Assembly (NCBI GenBank): GCA_034927285.1
Contig: JAYFQF010000015.1
Location: 1-64,000, forward strand
From: JAYFQF01 sp034927285
GTDB taxonomy: Bacteria > Bacillota > Peptococcia > DRI-13 > UBA5745
Length of the DNA stretch: 64,000 nucleotides
Direction: 5' to 3'
Shown: piece after piece, positions 1 through 6,580 of the stretch
How the letters are laid out: every line of letters begins with the position of its first letter
Position numbering within the stretch: position 1 is the first letter of the stretch
Program-made: the position numbers and the translations under genes
The notes under the pieces: generated by a model
The model's database searches: none
The model's input: only the letters and a program-made list of their open reading frames with translations
What the model was told of the DNA's origin: nothing

Positions 1-22
1 CTGCTGCAGATATTTGCAGCAG
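1..22. repeat. Short inverted repeat at window edge
   Basis: Two perfect 8-bp arms (CTGCTGCA and TGCAGCAG) flank a 6-nt loop. No T-tract follows on either strand. It may belong to the gene beyond the window edge. Confidence 0.35.
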
Positions 23-50
23 CCCCTTGGCACGGTAAAGCGGATACAAA

Positions 51-78
51 AAGCCCCGTACCCAAAGGTACGGGGCTT
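51..78 (-). terminator. Rho-independent terminator of rplS
   Basis: A perfect 12-bp stem (arms 51-62 and 67-78) has a 4-nt loop and is followed on the minus strand by TTTTTG. It lies 14 nt beyond the rplS stop. Confidence 0.9.
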
Positions 79-91
79 TATCGCCGACAGA

Positions 92-433
92 TCAGGCTCT
101 TTCTTTAATCCGGGCAGCCTTACCGGAAAGATTCCGCAGATAAAACAGTTTAGCGCGGCGAACTTTACCTTTACGCACAACCTCGATCTTCTGAATTCTG
201 GGCATATGCACAGGGAAACAGCGCTCTACGCCAACGCCGTAGGAAACACGGCGGACAGTGAAGGTTTCATTAATCCCACTGCCCCGGCGTTTAATCACAA
301 CGCCTTCAAAAGCCTGAACTCTCTCTTTTGCGCCTTCAACGACCTTTATATATACCTTAACGGTATCGCCAGGCCGGAAATCAGGCACATCCTGGCGCAG
401 ATGTTCGACTTCAATACTTCTCAACAAATCCAT
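92..433 (-). CDS. rplS: 50S ribosomal protein L19
   Basis: The 113-residue product matches bacterial L19 in length and sequence: an N-terminal RPGDTV segment, then VQAFEGVVI, and a basic tail with KLFYLRNLSGKAARIKE. L19 sits at the 30S-50S interface of the ribosome. The start has a GGGAGGG ribosome binding site. In most Firmicutes rplS directly follows trmD; here it is about 10 kb away, stands alone between its own candidate promoter and a strong terminator, and is therefore probably monocistronic. The identification is secure. Confidence 0.98.
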   Translation of the reverse strand: MDLLRSIEVEHLRQDVPDFRPGDTVKVYIKVVEGAKERVQAFEGVVIKRRGSGINETFTVRRVSYGVGVERCFPVHMPRIQKIEVVRKGKVRRAKLFYLRNLSGKAARIKERA

Positions 434-526
434 AATAAGTCCCTCCTCCCTGCATAGATGTTCTTACCTTGCCTGAATATCAAGGCAGCGGACCATCCGT
501 TCTTGCCAACAGGCGAATACTTGAGT

Positions 527-555
527 ATTTTACCATAAAAGAATTGACGATACAA
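527..555 (-). promoter_or_regulatory. Candidate sigma-A promoter for rplS
   Basis: On the minus strand TTGTAT (550-555) and TAAAAT (527-532) are separated by 17 bp. The -10 is good and the -35 weak. rplS is cut off from trmD and needs a promoter here. The rest of the 434-716 gap shows no gene. Confidence 0.5.
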
Positions 556-716
556 GGGTTTGTCTCAAAAAATCCGTATTAAACCCGTTTTCTCTTCCTC
601 CCGGTCCGTTTTCACCGGTTCCGTTTAACCCGGCCCCGTTAAAGAGCAGGAGGCCAGCGGCCTTTCGCCGCTGCAGTTTCGCCGGCAGGAACTTCAAGCC
701 GGCCCCGGCCGGGCCT

Positions 717-1145
717 TTAATACTTTTTCTCCAGCCAGCGGTAGAGGACGAGCCCGCTGAGCCATTGGACCATGATCAGGCCCCACAGAGTCAAAATCAC
801 CCATTTTTCCACCCCGGCAAAAGTAAAAATAAAATTCACTAAGGTTAAAAGCACCAGGGAAACCCCGTAAGCCATCTGCCCGGATTTTTCCCGCAGCATG
901 ATCTTTCTCTCATCGTTCAGTTCTATCCTTTCCTGCGTCAGCCGCTGCCGGTATTCCTCCCGGTGGCCCGGTGAAAGCCGGTAAAGCTGCTTTGTCAAAA
1001 AAATCCCGCCGCTGAAGATAAAGGCGATGCCGGTGCTGAATATGCTGGCTTCATGGGTCATGGCAGGGTTCAGCAAGGCGGCCAGGATAAAAGCCGCGCC
1101 GCAGAGCATAAGGCCCAGACTCCAGAAAATATCGGACTTTTTCAT
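717..1145 (-). CDS. Small four-helix membrane protein paired with XRE regulator
   Basis: The product has 142 residues with four hydrophobic segments (roughly 8-28, 34-52, 92-111 and 116-136). A charged cytoplasmic loop in the middle carries the ERIELNDERKIMLREK stretch, which resembles the DER motif of DUF2178-type membrane proteins that often accompany short XRE regulators. The start overlaps the stop of the regulator gene by 4 bp (ATGA), so the two are translationally coupled. The function is not known; a role in sensing or modulating the regulator is a guess from the pairing. Confidence 0.75.
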   Translation of the reverse strand: MKKSDIFWSLGLMLCGAAFILAALLNPAMTHEASIFSTGIAFIFSGGIFLTKQLYRLSPGHREEYRQRLTQERIELNDERKIMLREKSGQMAYGVSLVLLTLVNFIFTFAGVEKWVILTLWGLIMVQWLSGLVLYRWLEKKY

Positions 1146-1345
1146 GGTTTTTCCCCCTCATAGATGAAGATCTCTTCGATGGGCAGACCAAAATATGCGG
1201 CAATCTTAAAGGCCAGCAAAATCGAAGGGTTATAGCGGCCGTTTTCCAGAGACCCGATGGTCTGACGGGATACTCCAAGAGCTTGTGCCAGTTCTTCCTG
1301 ACGGACGCCTTTATCCCGGCGCAGTTCCTCCAGCCGATTTTTCAT
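1142..1345 (-). CDS. XRE-family transcriptional regulator, short
   Basis: Starting at the ATG at 1345, which has an AAGGAGG site 7 nt upstream, the protein is 67 residues and almost entirely one Cro/C1-type helix-turn-helix. The sequence VRQEELAQALGVSRQTIGS covers helices 2 and 3, followed by ENGRYNPS and an IEEIF ending. This size and ending are typical of the small YozG-like XRE regulators coded next to membrane proteins. A longer reading frame upstream lacks a ribosome binding site. It sits 30-50 bp from a perfect palindrome and a consensus promoter, so autoregulation is likely. Confidence 0.88.
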   Translation of the reverse strand: MKNRLEELRRDKGVRQEELAQALGVSRQTIGSLENGRYNPSILLAFKIAAYFGLPIEEIFIYEGEKP

Positions 1346-1372
1346 CTCCAGCCTCCTTGTCACGGTCATGGC

Positions 1373-1388
1373 GGAAAGTAAGCTTTCC
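1373..1388. promoter_or_regulatory. Putative operator of the XRE regulator
   Basis: A perfect palindrome has 6-bp arms GGAAAG and CTTTCC and a 4-bp centre. It lies just downstream of the -10 of the regulator promoter, within the early transcribed region. Another GGAAAG half-site (minus strand) is at 1429-1434 next to the -35. Confidence 0.5.
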
Positions 1389-1394
1389 ATCATG

Positions 1395-1423
1395 ATTATA
1401 TCTCCCCAGAGGCCGGATGTCAA
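1395..1423 (-). promoter_or_regulatory. Consensus sigma-A promoter of XRE/membrane operon
   Basis: TTGACA (1418-1423) and TATAAT (1395-1400) on the minus strand are separated by exactly 17 bp, a perfect match to the consensus. Confidence 0.88.
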
Positions 1424-1620
1424 GTTTGCTTTCCATTTTAGTGAATATTTCATTGCCGGTCCTGGCGATTCTCGTCCCGGTACCCCGGCGGCCGCGGTTA
1501 AAAAGGCCGGCTCTGTTCTGATTTCTCCGTTTTGCTATTTATCGGTTGAGCAGCCTGAACATTTGAGCTGGCCGGGCGAATTACGAAAGGAGTCCCTGCC
1601 TTGGGCCGGTATCTTCCGGC

Positions 1621-3489
1621 TCAGCCTTCCCGGTTCCTGCCCAGCAGCAAAGCCGAGTTTCCGATGACCAGCACCGATCCGGCATTATGCACCAGGGCCC
1701 CCCAGATCGGATTTAAAATTCCGGTAATGGCTAAAATAATTGCGATGAAATTTAAGGTCATAGAAAAAAGGAGATTCAGTTTAATAGTGCGCATCATCCG
1801 GCGGGACAGCCGCAGCAGATGGGGCAGGCGGCTGATTTCATCATTGATCAGAACGATGTCAGCCGCTTCCACGGCAATATCGCTGCCGACGCCGCCCATG
1901 GCGACGCCAACCAAGGCCTTTTTCAGCGCCGGGGCGTCGTTGATGCCGTCGCCGATCATGCAGCCGGGCCGGCCGTTTTTTTGACAATCCTCGATAAAAC
2001 GCAGCTTGTCTTCCGGCAGGCAGCGGCTTTTTATTTCTCCGATGCCTGCCTGGGCGGCGATAAAGCCCGCCGCTTTCTCATTGTCGCCGGTGAGAAGCAC
2101 CGGAATGATCCCGGCGGCCTTGATTTCTTCGACCACTTCCGCCGCGTTTTCCCGCAAAGTGTCGGCTAAAGCGATAAAGCCGCAAAATTCCTGGTTTCTG
2201 GCCAGAAAGATCAGGGTGCAGCCCTGGTTTTGGTACCCCTTCGCTTTATCCAGAGCCTCTTGGGGCGGAGAAATTTCATTGGCCTCCAATAATTCTCGGC
2301 TGCCGGCCAGGATATGGCCTTGCTTTAGGAATGCCGAAACGCCCCGCCCCGGCAGAACCGCAAACCGCTGGGGCTCGGGGATCTCCCGGCAAACCGTCTG
2401 CCGGTATCCCGCCGCTACCGCCTTGCCCAGGGGATGCTCCGAGCGCAGTTCCGCCGACGCCGCCAGCTGATAAAATTCTTCCCCGGCTAACCGGGGATCG
2501 TAACACTCAAGGGCTGTCACCCGGGGTTTTCCGTAGGTCAACGTCCCGGTTTTATCAAACATTACCTGTTTAACCTGGGCCAGCCGTTCCAGGGCGTCTC
2601 CCTGCCGCACCAGAAAACCGTGCCTGGTGGCGTTGCCGATGGCCGCCATAATGGCGGTGGGCGTAGCCAGCACCAGGGCGCAGGGGCAAAAGACCACCAA
2701 AATGGTCACTGCCCGGATAATCTGGCCGCTGATCAGCCAGGTAGCCAAAGCCGAGGTCAGGGCGATCACCACGATCCAGGTAGCCCAGCGGTCTGCCAGT
2801 CCCACGATTTTTGCCTTGCCGGCGTCGGCGGACTGCACCAGGCTGATCATCCGCTGAATGGAGCTGTCCTCCCCTACCTTATCGGCCCGCAGGGAAAAGG
2901 TCCCGAACTGATTGACCGTGCCGCTGAATACCTGATCGCCGGCGGTCTTATCCACCGGCAGCGATTCACCGGTCATCACCGCCTGATCCACGGAAGTATC
3001 GCCTGCCAAAACCGTGCCGTCCACGGGGATGGTTTCGCCGGGCAGCACCCGCAGCAGCTGTCCCACCCGCACCTCCTCCGCCGGCACCACCCGCTCCTTG
3101 CCTGCTTCGATCAGGCGGGCGGTCCTGGGCGTCAGCCTGACCAGCTTTTCAATGCCGGCCCTGGCTTTTTTTACCGTCAATTCCTCCAGCAGCGAACCGA
3201 TCTGCATAATAAACGCTACTTCTCCGGCGGCAAAAATTTCACCGATGATCACGGAAGCCACCAAAGCCAGGGAAACCAAAACGTCGGCCTTAATGTCGAA
3301 CTCCGTGACCAGGCCGGTCACCGCCTCTTTGATAATGGGCAGGCCGCAAAGGATTACCGCCACCCAGGCGGCGTTAAAGGGCAAGCCGGCAGGATCGAGA
3401 AAGCTGACCGCCAGCGAAATCCCGCTCAGGACTAAGAAGATGATCTTTCTCCCGATTTCATCTTCTAAAAATTCTTTCAGTTTTGCCAT
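1621..3489 (-). CDS. P1B-type heavy-metal-translocating ATPase without HMA domain
   Basis: The 622-residue protein has the P-type ATPase elements in order: TGES (173-176), the membrane metal-site CPC (268-270), the phosphorylation site DKTGT (312-316), SEHPLG (351-356) and GDGIND (513-518). It would export a soft metal ion across the cytoplasmic membrane at the cost of ATP. It lacks any N-terminal heavy-metal-associated domain; the first residues go straight to membrane helices. The last helix reads HNAGSVLVIGNSALLL and lacks the residues I associate with copper (MxxSS) or zinc/cadmium (ADxG) pumps. Specificity is therefore best argued from context: the neighbouring regulator carries the copper-type CsoR ligand set, and a CsoR-like operator sits inside the ATPase promoter. 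Confidence 0.9.
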   Translation of the reverse strand: MAKLKEFLEDEIGRKIIFLVLSGISLAVSFLDPAGLPFNAAWVAVILCGLPIIKEAVTGLVTEFDIKADVLVSLALVASVIIGEIFAAGEVAFIMQIGSLLEELTVKKARAGIEKLVRLTPRTARLIEAGKERVVPAEEVRVGQLLRVLPGETIPVDGTVLAGDTSVDQAVMTGESLPVDKTAGDQVFSGTVNQFGTFSLRADKVGEDSSIQRMISLVQSADAGKAKIVGLADRWATWIVVIALTSALATWLISGQIIRAVTILVVFCPCALVLATPTAIMAAIGNATRHGFLVRQGDALERLAQVKQVMFDKTGTLTYGKPRVTALECYDPRLAGEEFYQLAASAELRSEHPLGKAVAAGYRQTVCREIPEPQRFAVLPGRGVSAFLKQGHILAGSRELLEANEISPPQEALDKAKGYQNQGCTLIFLARNQEFCGFIALADTLRENAAEVVEEIKAAGIIPVLLTGDNEKAAGFIAAQAGIGEIKSRCLPEDKLRFIEDCQKNGRPGCMIGDGINDAPALKKALVGVAMGGVGSDIAVEAADIVLINDEISRLPHLLRLSRRMMRTIKLNLLFSMTLNFIAIILAITGILNPIWGALVHNAGSVLVIGNSALLLGRNREG

Positions 3490-3518
3490 TGATGCGCCTT
3501 CTTTCCGGACAAATTTTT

Positions 3519-3534
3519 ATACCGTTAGGGGTAT
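3519..3534. promoter_or_regulatory. Second CsoR-like operator
   Basis: ATACC, four bases, then GGGGTAT forms an imperfect palindrome in the ATPase 5' leader, matching the pattern of the sites at 3555 and 3934. Confidence 0.55.
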
Positions 3535-3551
3535 ATGTATATCTACCGGAT

Positions 3552-3580
3552 ATGATACCCCAGGGGGTATATTTTGTCAA
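3552..3580 (-). promoter_or_regulatory. ATPase promoter with CsoR-type operator in the spacer
   Basis: On the minus strand TTGACA (3575-3580) and TATCAT (3552-3557) are 17 bp apart. The palindrome ATACCCCAGGGGGTAT (3555-3570) fills most of the spacer and touches the -10. CsoR operators are GC-centred palindromes flanked by ATAC/GTAT, and binding here would block RNA polymerase until metal is bound. Confidence 0.85.
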
Positions 3581-3581
3581 T

Positions 3582-3610
3582 AAAAAAAGGCGCCGGGGAA
3601 AAACGGCGCC
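3582..3610 (-). terminator. Terminator of csoR
   Basis: GGCGCCG and CGGCGCC arms (3589-3595 and 3604-3610) with an 8-nt loop are followed on the minus strand by seven T residues. It separates csoR from the ATPase promoter, so the two genes are separate transcription units. Confidence 0.88.
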
Positions 3611-3615
3611 GTCCC

Positions 3616-3891
3616 CTAAGACATCCGGGAGAAATGCTCGATGGCCTTGGCAAAATTACTGATGGTCTTATCGGCGTCGCCATGCTCGATCCCGTCCCGG
3701 ACGCAGTGATTTAAATGGCCTTCCAGCACGATCTGCCCGATCTTATGCAGGGCGCCTTTAGCCGCGTTGATCTGAATCAGAATATCCTCGCAGGGCACAT
3801 CCTTGTCGATCATCTGATCGATGGCTTTCAGCTGCCCCATGACCTTATTCATCCTGCGATGCAGGTTTTCCCCGTCCATGCACTGCCGCAT
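3616..3891 (-). CDS. csoR: CsoR-family copper-sensing repressor
   Basis: The 91-residue, all-helical protein is of the CsoR/RcnR/FrmR family. The ligand positions read Cys34, His59 and Cys63, the same spacing as the Cys-His-Cys Cu(I) site of CsoR, rather than the His-Cys-His-His set of RcnR. Copper binding is expected to release it from DNA. It has a strong AAAGGGGGG ribosome binding site, its own promoter with a matching operator just downstream, and a terminator. Matching operators also lie ahead of the adjacent ATPase gene. Sensing of another soft metal or of sulfur species is possible in the family. Confidence 0.9.
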   Translation of the reverse strand: MRQCMDGENLHRRMNKVMGQLKAIDQMIDKDVPCEDILIQINAAKGALHKIGQIVLEGHLNHCVRDGIEHGDADKTISNFAKAIEHFSRMS

Positions 3892-3933
3892 TTTATCGCC
3901 CCCCCTTTGCCTCTTTATAAACTGCCGCCCACA

Positions 3934-3951
3934 GATACCCCACTGGGTATC
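3934..3951. promoter_or_regulatory. CsoR operator in the csoR leader
   Basis: A perfect inverted repeat GATACCC / GGGTATC has a 4-bp centre. It lies about 16 bp downstream of the csoR -10, consistent with autorepression. Confidence 0.75.
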
Positions 3952-3966
3952 TATGCCCGCGGTTCT

Positions 3967-3995
3967 ATTTTACCTGCCGGACCACCTTTCGTCAA
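3967..3995 (-). promoter_or_regulatory. csoR promoter
   Basis: TTGACG (3990-3995) and TAAAAT (3967-3972) on the minus strand are separated by 17 bp. Confidence 0.8.
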
Positions 3996-4050
3996 TCGGC
4001 TTGCAAAACATAAAAAAAGCCGGCGCGGGTCAGGACCGCAGCGGCTTATG

Positions 4051-4093
4051 GTCATTTCGATGTTTGGACAGGAGTCATTTCGATGTTTGGACA
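4051..4093. repeat. Tandem 20-bp direct repeat
   Basis: The 20-bp sequence GTCATTTCGATGTTTGGACA occurs twice without mismatch, at 4051-4070 and 4074-4093, with a 3-bp spacer (23-bp period). It lies just beyond the 3' end of metY. No open reading frame accompanies it. Repeated end sequences of this kind occur at termini of some insertion sequences, but no transposase is present here. Confidence 0.85.
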
Positions 4094-4102
4094 AGAGTAC
4101 TT

Positions 4103-5380
4103 CTATATTTGTTCAAGGGCCTGTTTTAAATCGGCGAGAATATCCTCCGCGTCCTCTATGCCCACCGACAGGCGGATAAGATCCGGCGCGACTCCCGCCG
4201 CTCTGAGCTGCTGATCGCTAAGCTGCCTGTGGGTATGGCTGGCCGGATGCAAAAGGCAGGTTTTGCTGTCGGCTACGTGGGTCACAATGGAGGCCAGCTT
4301 TAACTTATCCATGAATTTGATGGATTTCTCCCGCCCGCCTTTGATTCCAAAGGCCAGCACGCCGCAGGAGCCGTCAGGCAGGTACTTCTTGGCCAAATCA
4401 TGGTATTTGCTGCTTTCCAGGTCGGGATAATGCACCCAGGCCACCTTCTCCTGTCCTTCTAAAAACCGGGCTGCCGCCAGAGCGTTTTCGCAATGCTTCT
4501 TCATTCTCAGCGGCAGGGTCTCAAGTCCGATATTCAGATAAAACGCGTTTTGGGGAGATTGGACAGAACCGAAATCACGCATCAGCTGAGAAGTTGCTTT
4601 GGTAATATATGCGCCTTTGCCGAATCTTTCCGCGTATATTATGCCGTGATAGGATTCGTCCGGTGTGGTCAGGCCCGGAAACTTTCCGGCATAAGACATC
4701 CAGTCGAAATTGCCGCTGTCGACGATACATCCGCCGACGCCTACCGCGTGGCCGTCCATATACTTGGTGGTGGAATGGGTGACGATATCCGCTCCCCACT
4801 CAAAGGGCCTGCAATTTACCGGAGTGGCAAAGGTATTGTCGATAATCAGGGGAACGCCGTGGGTATGGGCAAGACGCGCGAATTTTTCAAAATCAAATAC
4901 CGAAACACTGGGATTGGTGATGGTCTCCCCAAAAACAGCCTTCGTATTCGGCCGGAAGTACTTTTTCAATTCTTCTTCCGGTAAGTCCTGATCCACAAAG
5001 GTGCATTCGATCCCCATCTTTTTCATGGTGACGCCAAACAAATTATAGGTGCCGCCATAGATGGCCGACGAGGCGATAAAATGATCGCCGGTCTCGCAAA
5101 TATTAAATATGGCATAGAAATTCGCCGCCTGACCCGATGAAGTCAGCATCGCCGCGGCTCCGCCTTCCATGGCGCAGATCTTAGCCGCCACCGCGTCATT
5201 GGTGGGGTTTTGCAGCCGGGTGTAGAAATAGCCTTCCGCCTCCAGATCAAACAGCTTCCCCATCTCATCGCTGGTATCGTATTTAAATGTCGTGCTTTGG
5301 TAAATCGGTAATTGTCTGGGAGCCCCTTTTTCCGGCTTCCAGCCCTCATGAATGCATTTCGTCGCGATTTTATTCTCCAT
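4103..5380 (-). CDS. metY: O-acetylhomoserine sulfhydrylase, PLP-dependent
   Basis: The 425-residue length and sequence fit the Cys/Met metabolism PLP enzyme family, O-acetylhomoserine aminocarboxypropyltransferase branch. It would make homocysteine from O-acetylhomoserine and sulfide. Seen are the substrate loop YFYTRLQNPT, the cofactor-stacking LTSSGQAAN region, IIDNTFATP and the PLP lysine in THSTTKYMDGH. The C-terminal region ends with the usual SVGIEDAEDI. Cystathionine gamma-lyase or methionine gamma-lyase is less likely because those are shorter and lack the HEGWKPEKG opening. No SAM riboswitch or T-box is evident in the short leader. It reads as a single-gene unit. Confidence 0.9.
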   Translation of the reverse strand: MENKIATKCIHEGWKPEKGAPRQLPIYQSTTFKYDTSDEMGKLFDLEAEGYFYTRLQNPTNDAVAAKICAMEGGAAAMLTSSGQAANFYAIFNICETGDHFIASSAIYGGTYNLFGVTMKKMGIECTFVDQDLPEEELKKYFRPNTKAVFGETITNPSVSVFDFEKFARLAHTHGVPLIIDNTFATPVNCRPFEWGADIVTHSTTKYMDGHAVGVGGCIVDSGNFDWMSYAGKFPGLTTPDESYHGIIYAERFGKGAYITKATSQLMRDFGSVQSPQNAFYLNIGLETLPLRMKKHCENALAAARFLEGQEKVAWVHYPDLESSKYHDLAKKYLPDGSCGVLAFGIKGGREKSIKFMDKLKLASIVTHVADSKTCLLHPASHTHRQLSDQQLRAAGVAPDLIRLSVGIEDAEDILADLKQALEQI

Positions 5381-5534
5381 TTGGCTCCCTCCCGCTGCGC
5401 TCGTATGGACACTTAGACAGACGCTTGAACAGACGCTTCCCTTGAATAAATATTAGCAATCAAATAATAGTATAAATGTTTTTTTGCAAATTGAACAGTC
5501 CCTCCTTTTCAATATAAATAATCAATACCTGTTC

Positions 5535-5563
5535 TCGACAAATTTCGAAACTGTTAGTAGAAT
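5535..5563 (+). promoter_or_regulatory. Promoter for the hemerythrin-cheX pair
   Basis: TCGACA (5535-5540) and TAGAAT (5558-5563) are separated by 17 bp, about 48 nt ahead of the hemerythrin start. A second possible promoter, TTGAAC-16-TATAAA, lies at 5491-5518. Confidence 0.65.
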
Positions 5564-5610
5564 GGGAGGCAAGAGAATTCTATTTATCCATGAGAAAGGA
5601 CTGAGCCAAT

Positions 5611-6039
5611 ATGCTGTGGAAGGACAAATACGAGTTAGGCGTCCCTCTGGTGGACGCCCAGCATAAAGAACTGTTCCAGCGCGTTGACGCCTTTATTCAG
5701 ACGCTGCGCTCCGCCGCCTCCTGGGAGGACAAGGTGCAGCAGGTTAATAAGACGCTGGAATTTATGAAAAATTATGTAGTGGAGCATTTCCGTGACGAAG
5801 AGGAATACCAGCGAAAAATCGGCTATCCCCATTATGAGGAGCACAAAAAAATCCATGGCGAAATGGTGGCCTATGTGGTAAAGGTTTCGGAGGAGTACGA
5901 AAAAAGCGGCTTTGATGAGCAGCTGATGCAGCAGTTTGCGGGCAAGCTGCTGGCCTGGCTGATCAATCATGTTGCGGCAGAGGATCAGCGCATTGCCGCC
6001 TACGCGATAGAAAAGGGGATGACCGGCAATGAACACTGA
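5611..6039 (+). CDS. Bacteriohemerythrin
   Basis: The 142-residue four-helix bundle has the full non-haem diiron ligand set: His18, His59-x3-Glu63, His74-x3-His78 and His120-x4-Asp125. It opens with the family-typical LGVPLVDAQHKEL. Such proteins bind O2 reversibly and serve in oxygen storage, delivery or sensing in microaerobes and anaerobes. It is a stand-alone domain without a methyl-accepting or cyclase partner. Its 3' end overlaps the next gene by 11 bp, so the two are co-translated, which hints at a signalling rather than a storage role. Confidence 0.93.
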   Translation: MLWKDKYELGVPLVDAQHKELFQRVDAFIQTLRSAASWEDKVQQVNKTLEFMKNYVVEHFRDEEEYQRKIGYPHYEEHKKIHGEMVAYVVKVSEEYEKSGFDEQLMQQFAGKLLAWLINHVAAEDQRIAAYAIEKGMTGNEH

Positions 6040-6481
6040 TCTTTATACACCGTTTTTGGAAGCTACCCGCAATGTATTCCAGCTCATGCTGGATCTTTCC
6101 GATATCGAGGCCCGCCCTGCCGAAAGCTTTCTCCGCGCCGGCGCCCTCAATATTTCCATCGGGGTGGTGGGCGACCTGACCGGGGAAGTCGTCTATCATT
6201 TTCCTCCCCGGACCTCCGTTAATATGGTCAACATCATGAGCGGCATGGAACTGGACGCCGTAGATGACTTCGTCACCTCGGCAGTATCGGAAATCGCCAA
6301 TATTATCAGCGGCAATGTGCTGTCCATGCTGGCCGAAAAGGACCTGCAATGCGACATTTTGCCTCCCGCCGCCGGCAAGACTGACGAAAGCAAGAGCTAT
6401 TGCCTGCAAACCGCCTGCTGCCTTTCTACCTCCGCCGGTGACGTTTGCCTCGACATCCGTCTGAACCCCTCCGAAATTTAA
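6029..6481 (+). CDS. CheX-like chemotaxis phosphatase
   Basis: The 150-residue protein resembles CheX, a CheC-class phosphatase that dephosphorylates CheY-P. The catalytic pair Glu88 and Asn91 is visible in SAVSEIANIISGN, followed by the expected beta-strand region. No other chemotaxis genes occur in the window. The 11-bp overlap with the bacteriohemerythrin gene couples their expression. It could link oxygen binding to CheY-like signalling, but the partner response regulator must be elsewhere. Confidence 0.85.
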   Translation: MNTDLYTPFLEATRNVFQLMLDLSDIEARPAESFLRAGALNISIGVVGDLTGEVVYHFPPRTSVNMVNIMSGMELDAVDDFVTSAVSEIANIISGNVLSMLAEKDLQCDILPPAAGKTDESKSYCLQTACCLSTSAGDVCLDIRLNPSEI

Positions 6482-6580
6482 GATGAAGAAATACGGCCTG
6501 CCCGTTAATAACCGTCCCGCCGAAATTTTCATGGCAGTTTCCTTAGCCCTGTCTTCCGGACGGCGCAGGCGCCGGCAGGC

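Noticed and set aside
2620..3435. Long plus-strand open frame opposite the P-type ATPase
   Set aside because: It is a low-complexity antisense shadow (His/Gln/Gly rich) of a well-supported ATPase gene and has no ribosome binding site.
4051..4093. Insertion sequence
   Set aside because: Only a tandem 20-bp repeat is present; there is no transposase frame and no terminal inverted repeat pair.
5381..5610. SAM riboswitch or T-box upstream of metY
   Set aside because: The leader is only about 100-230 bp and shows none of the expected conserved stems or T-box sequence.
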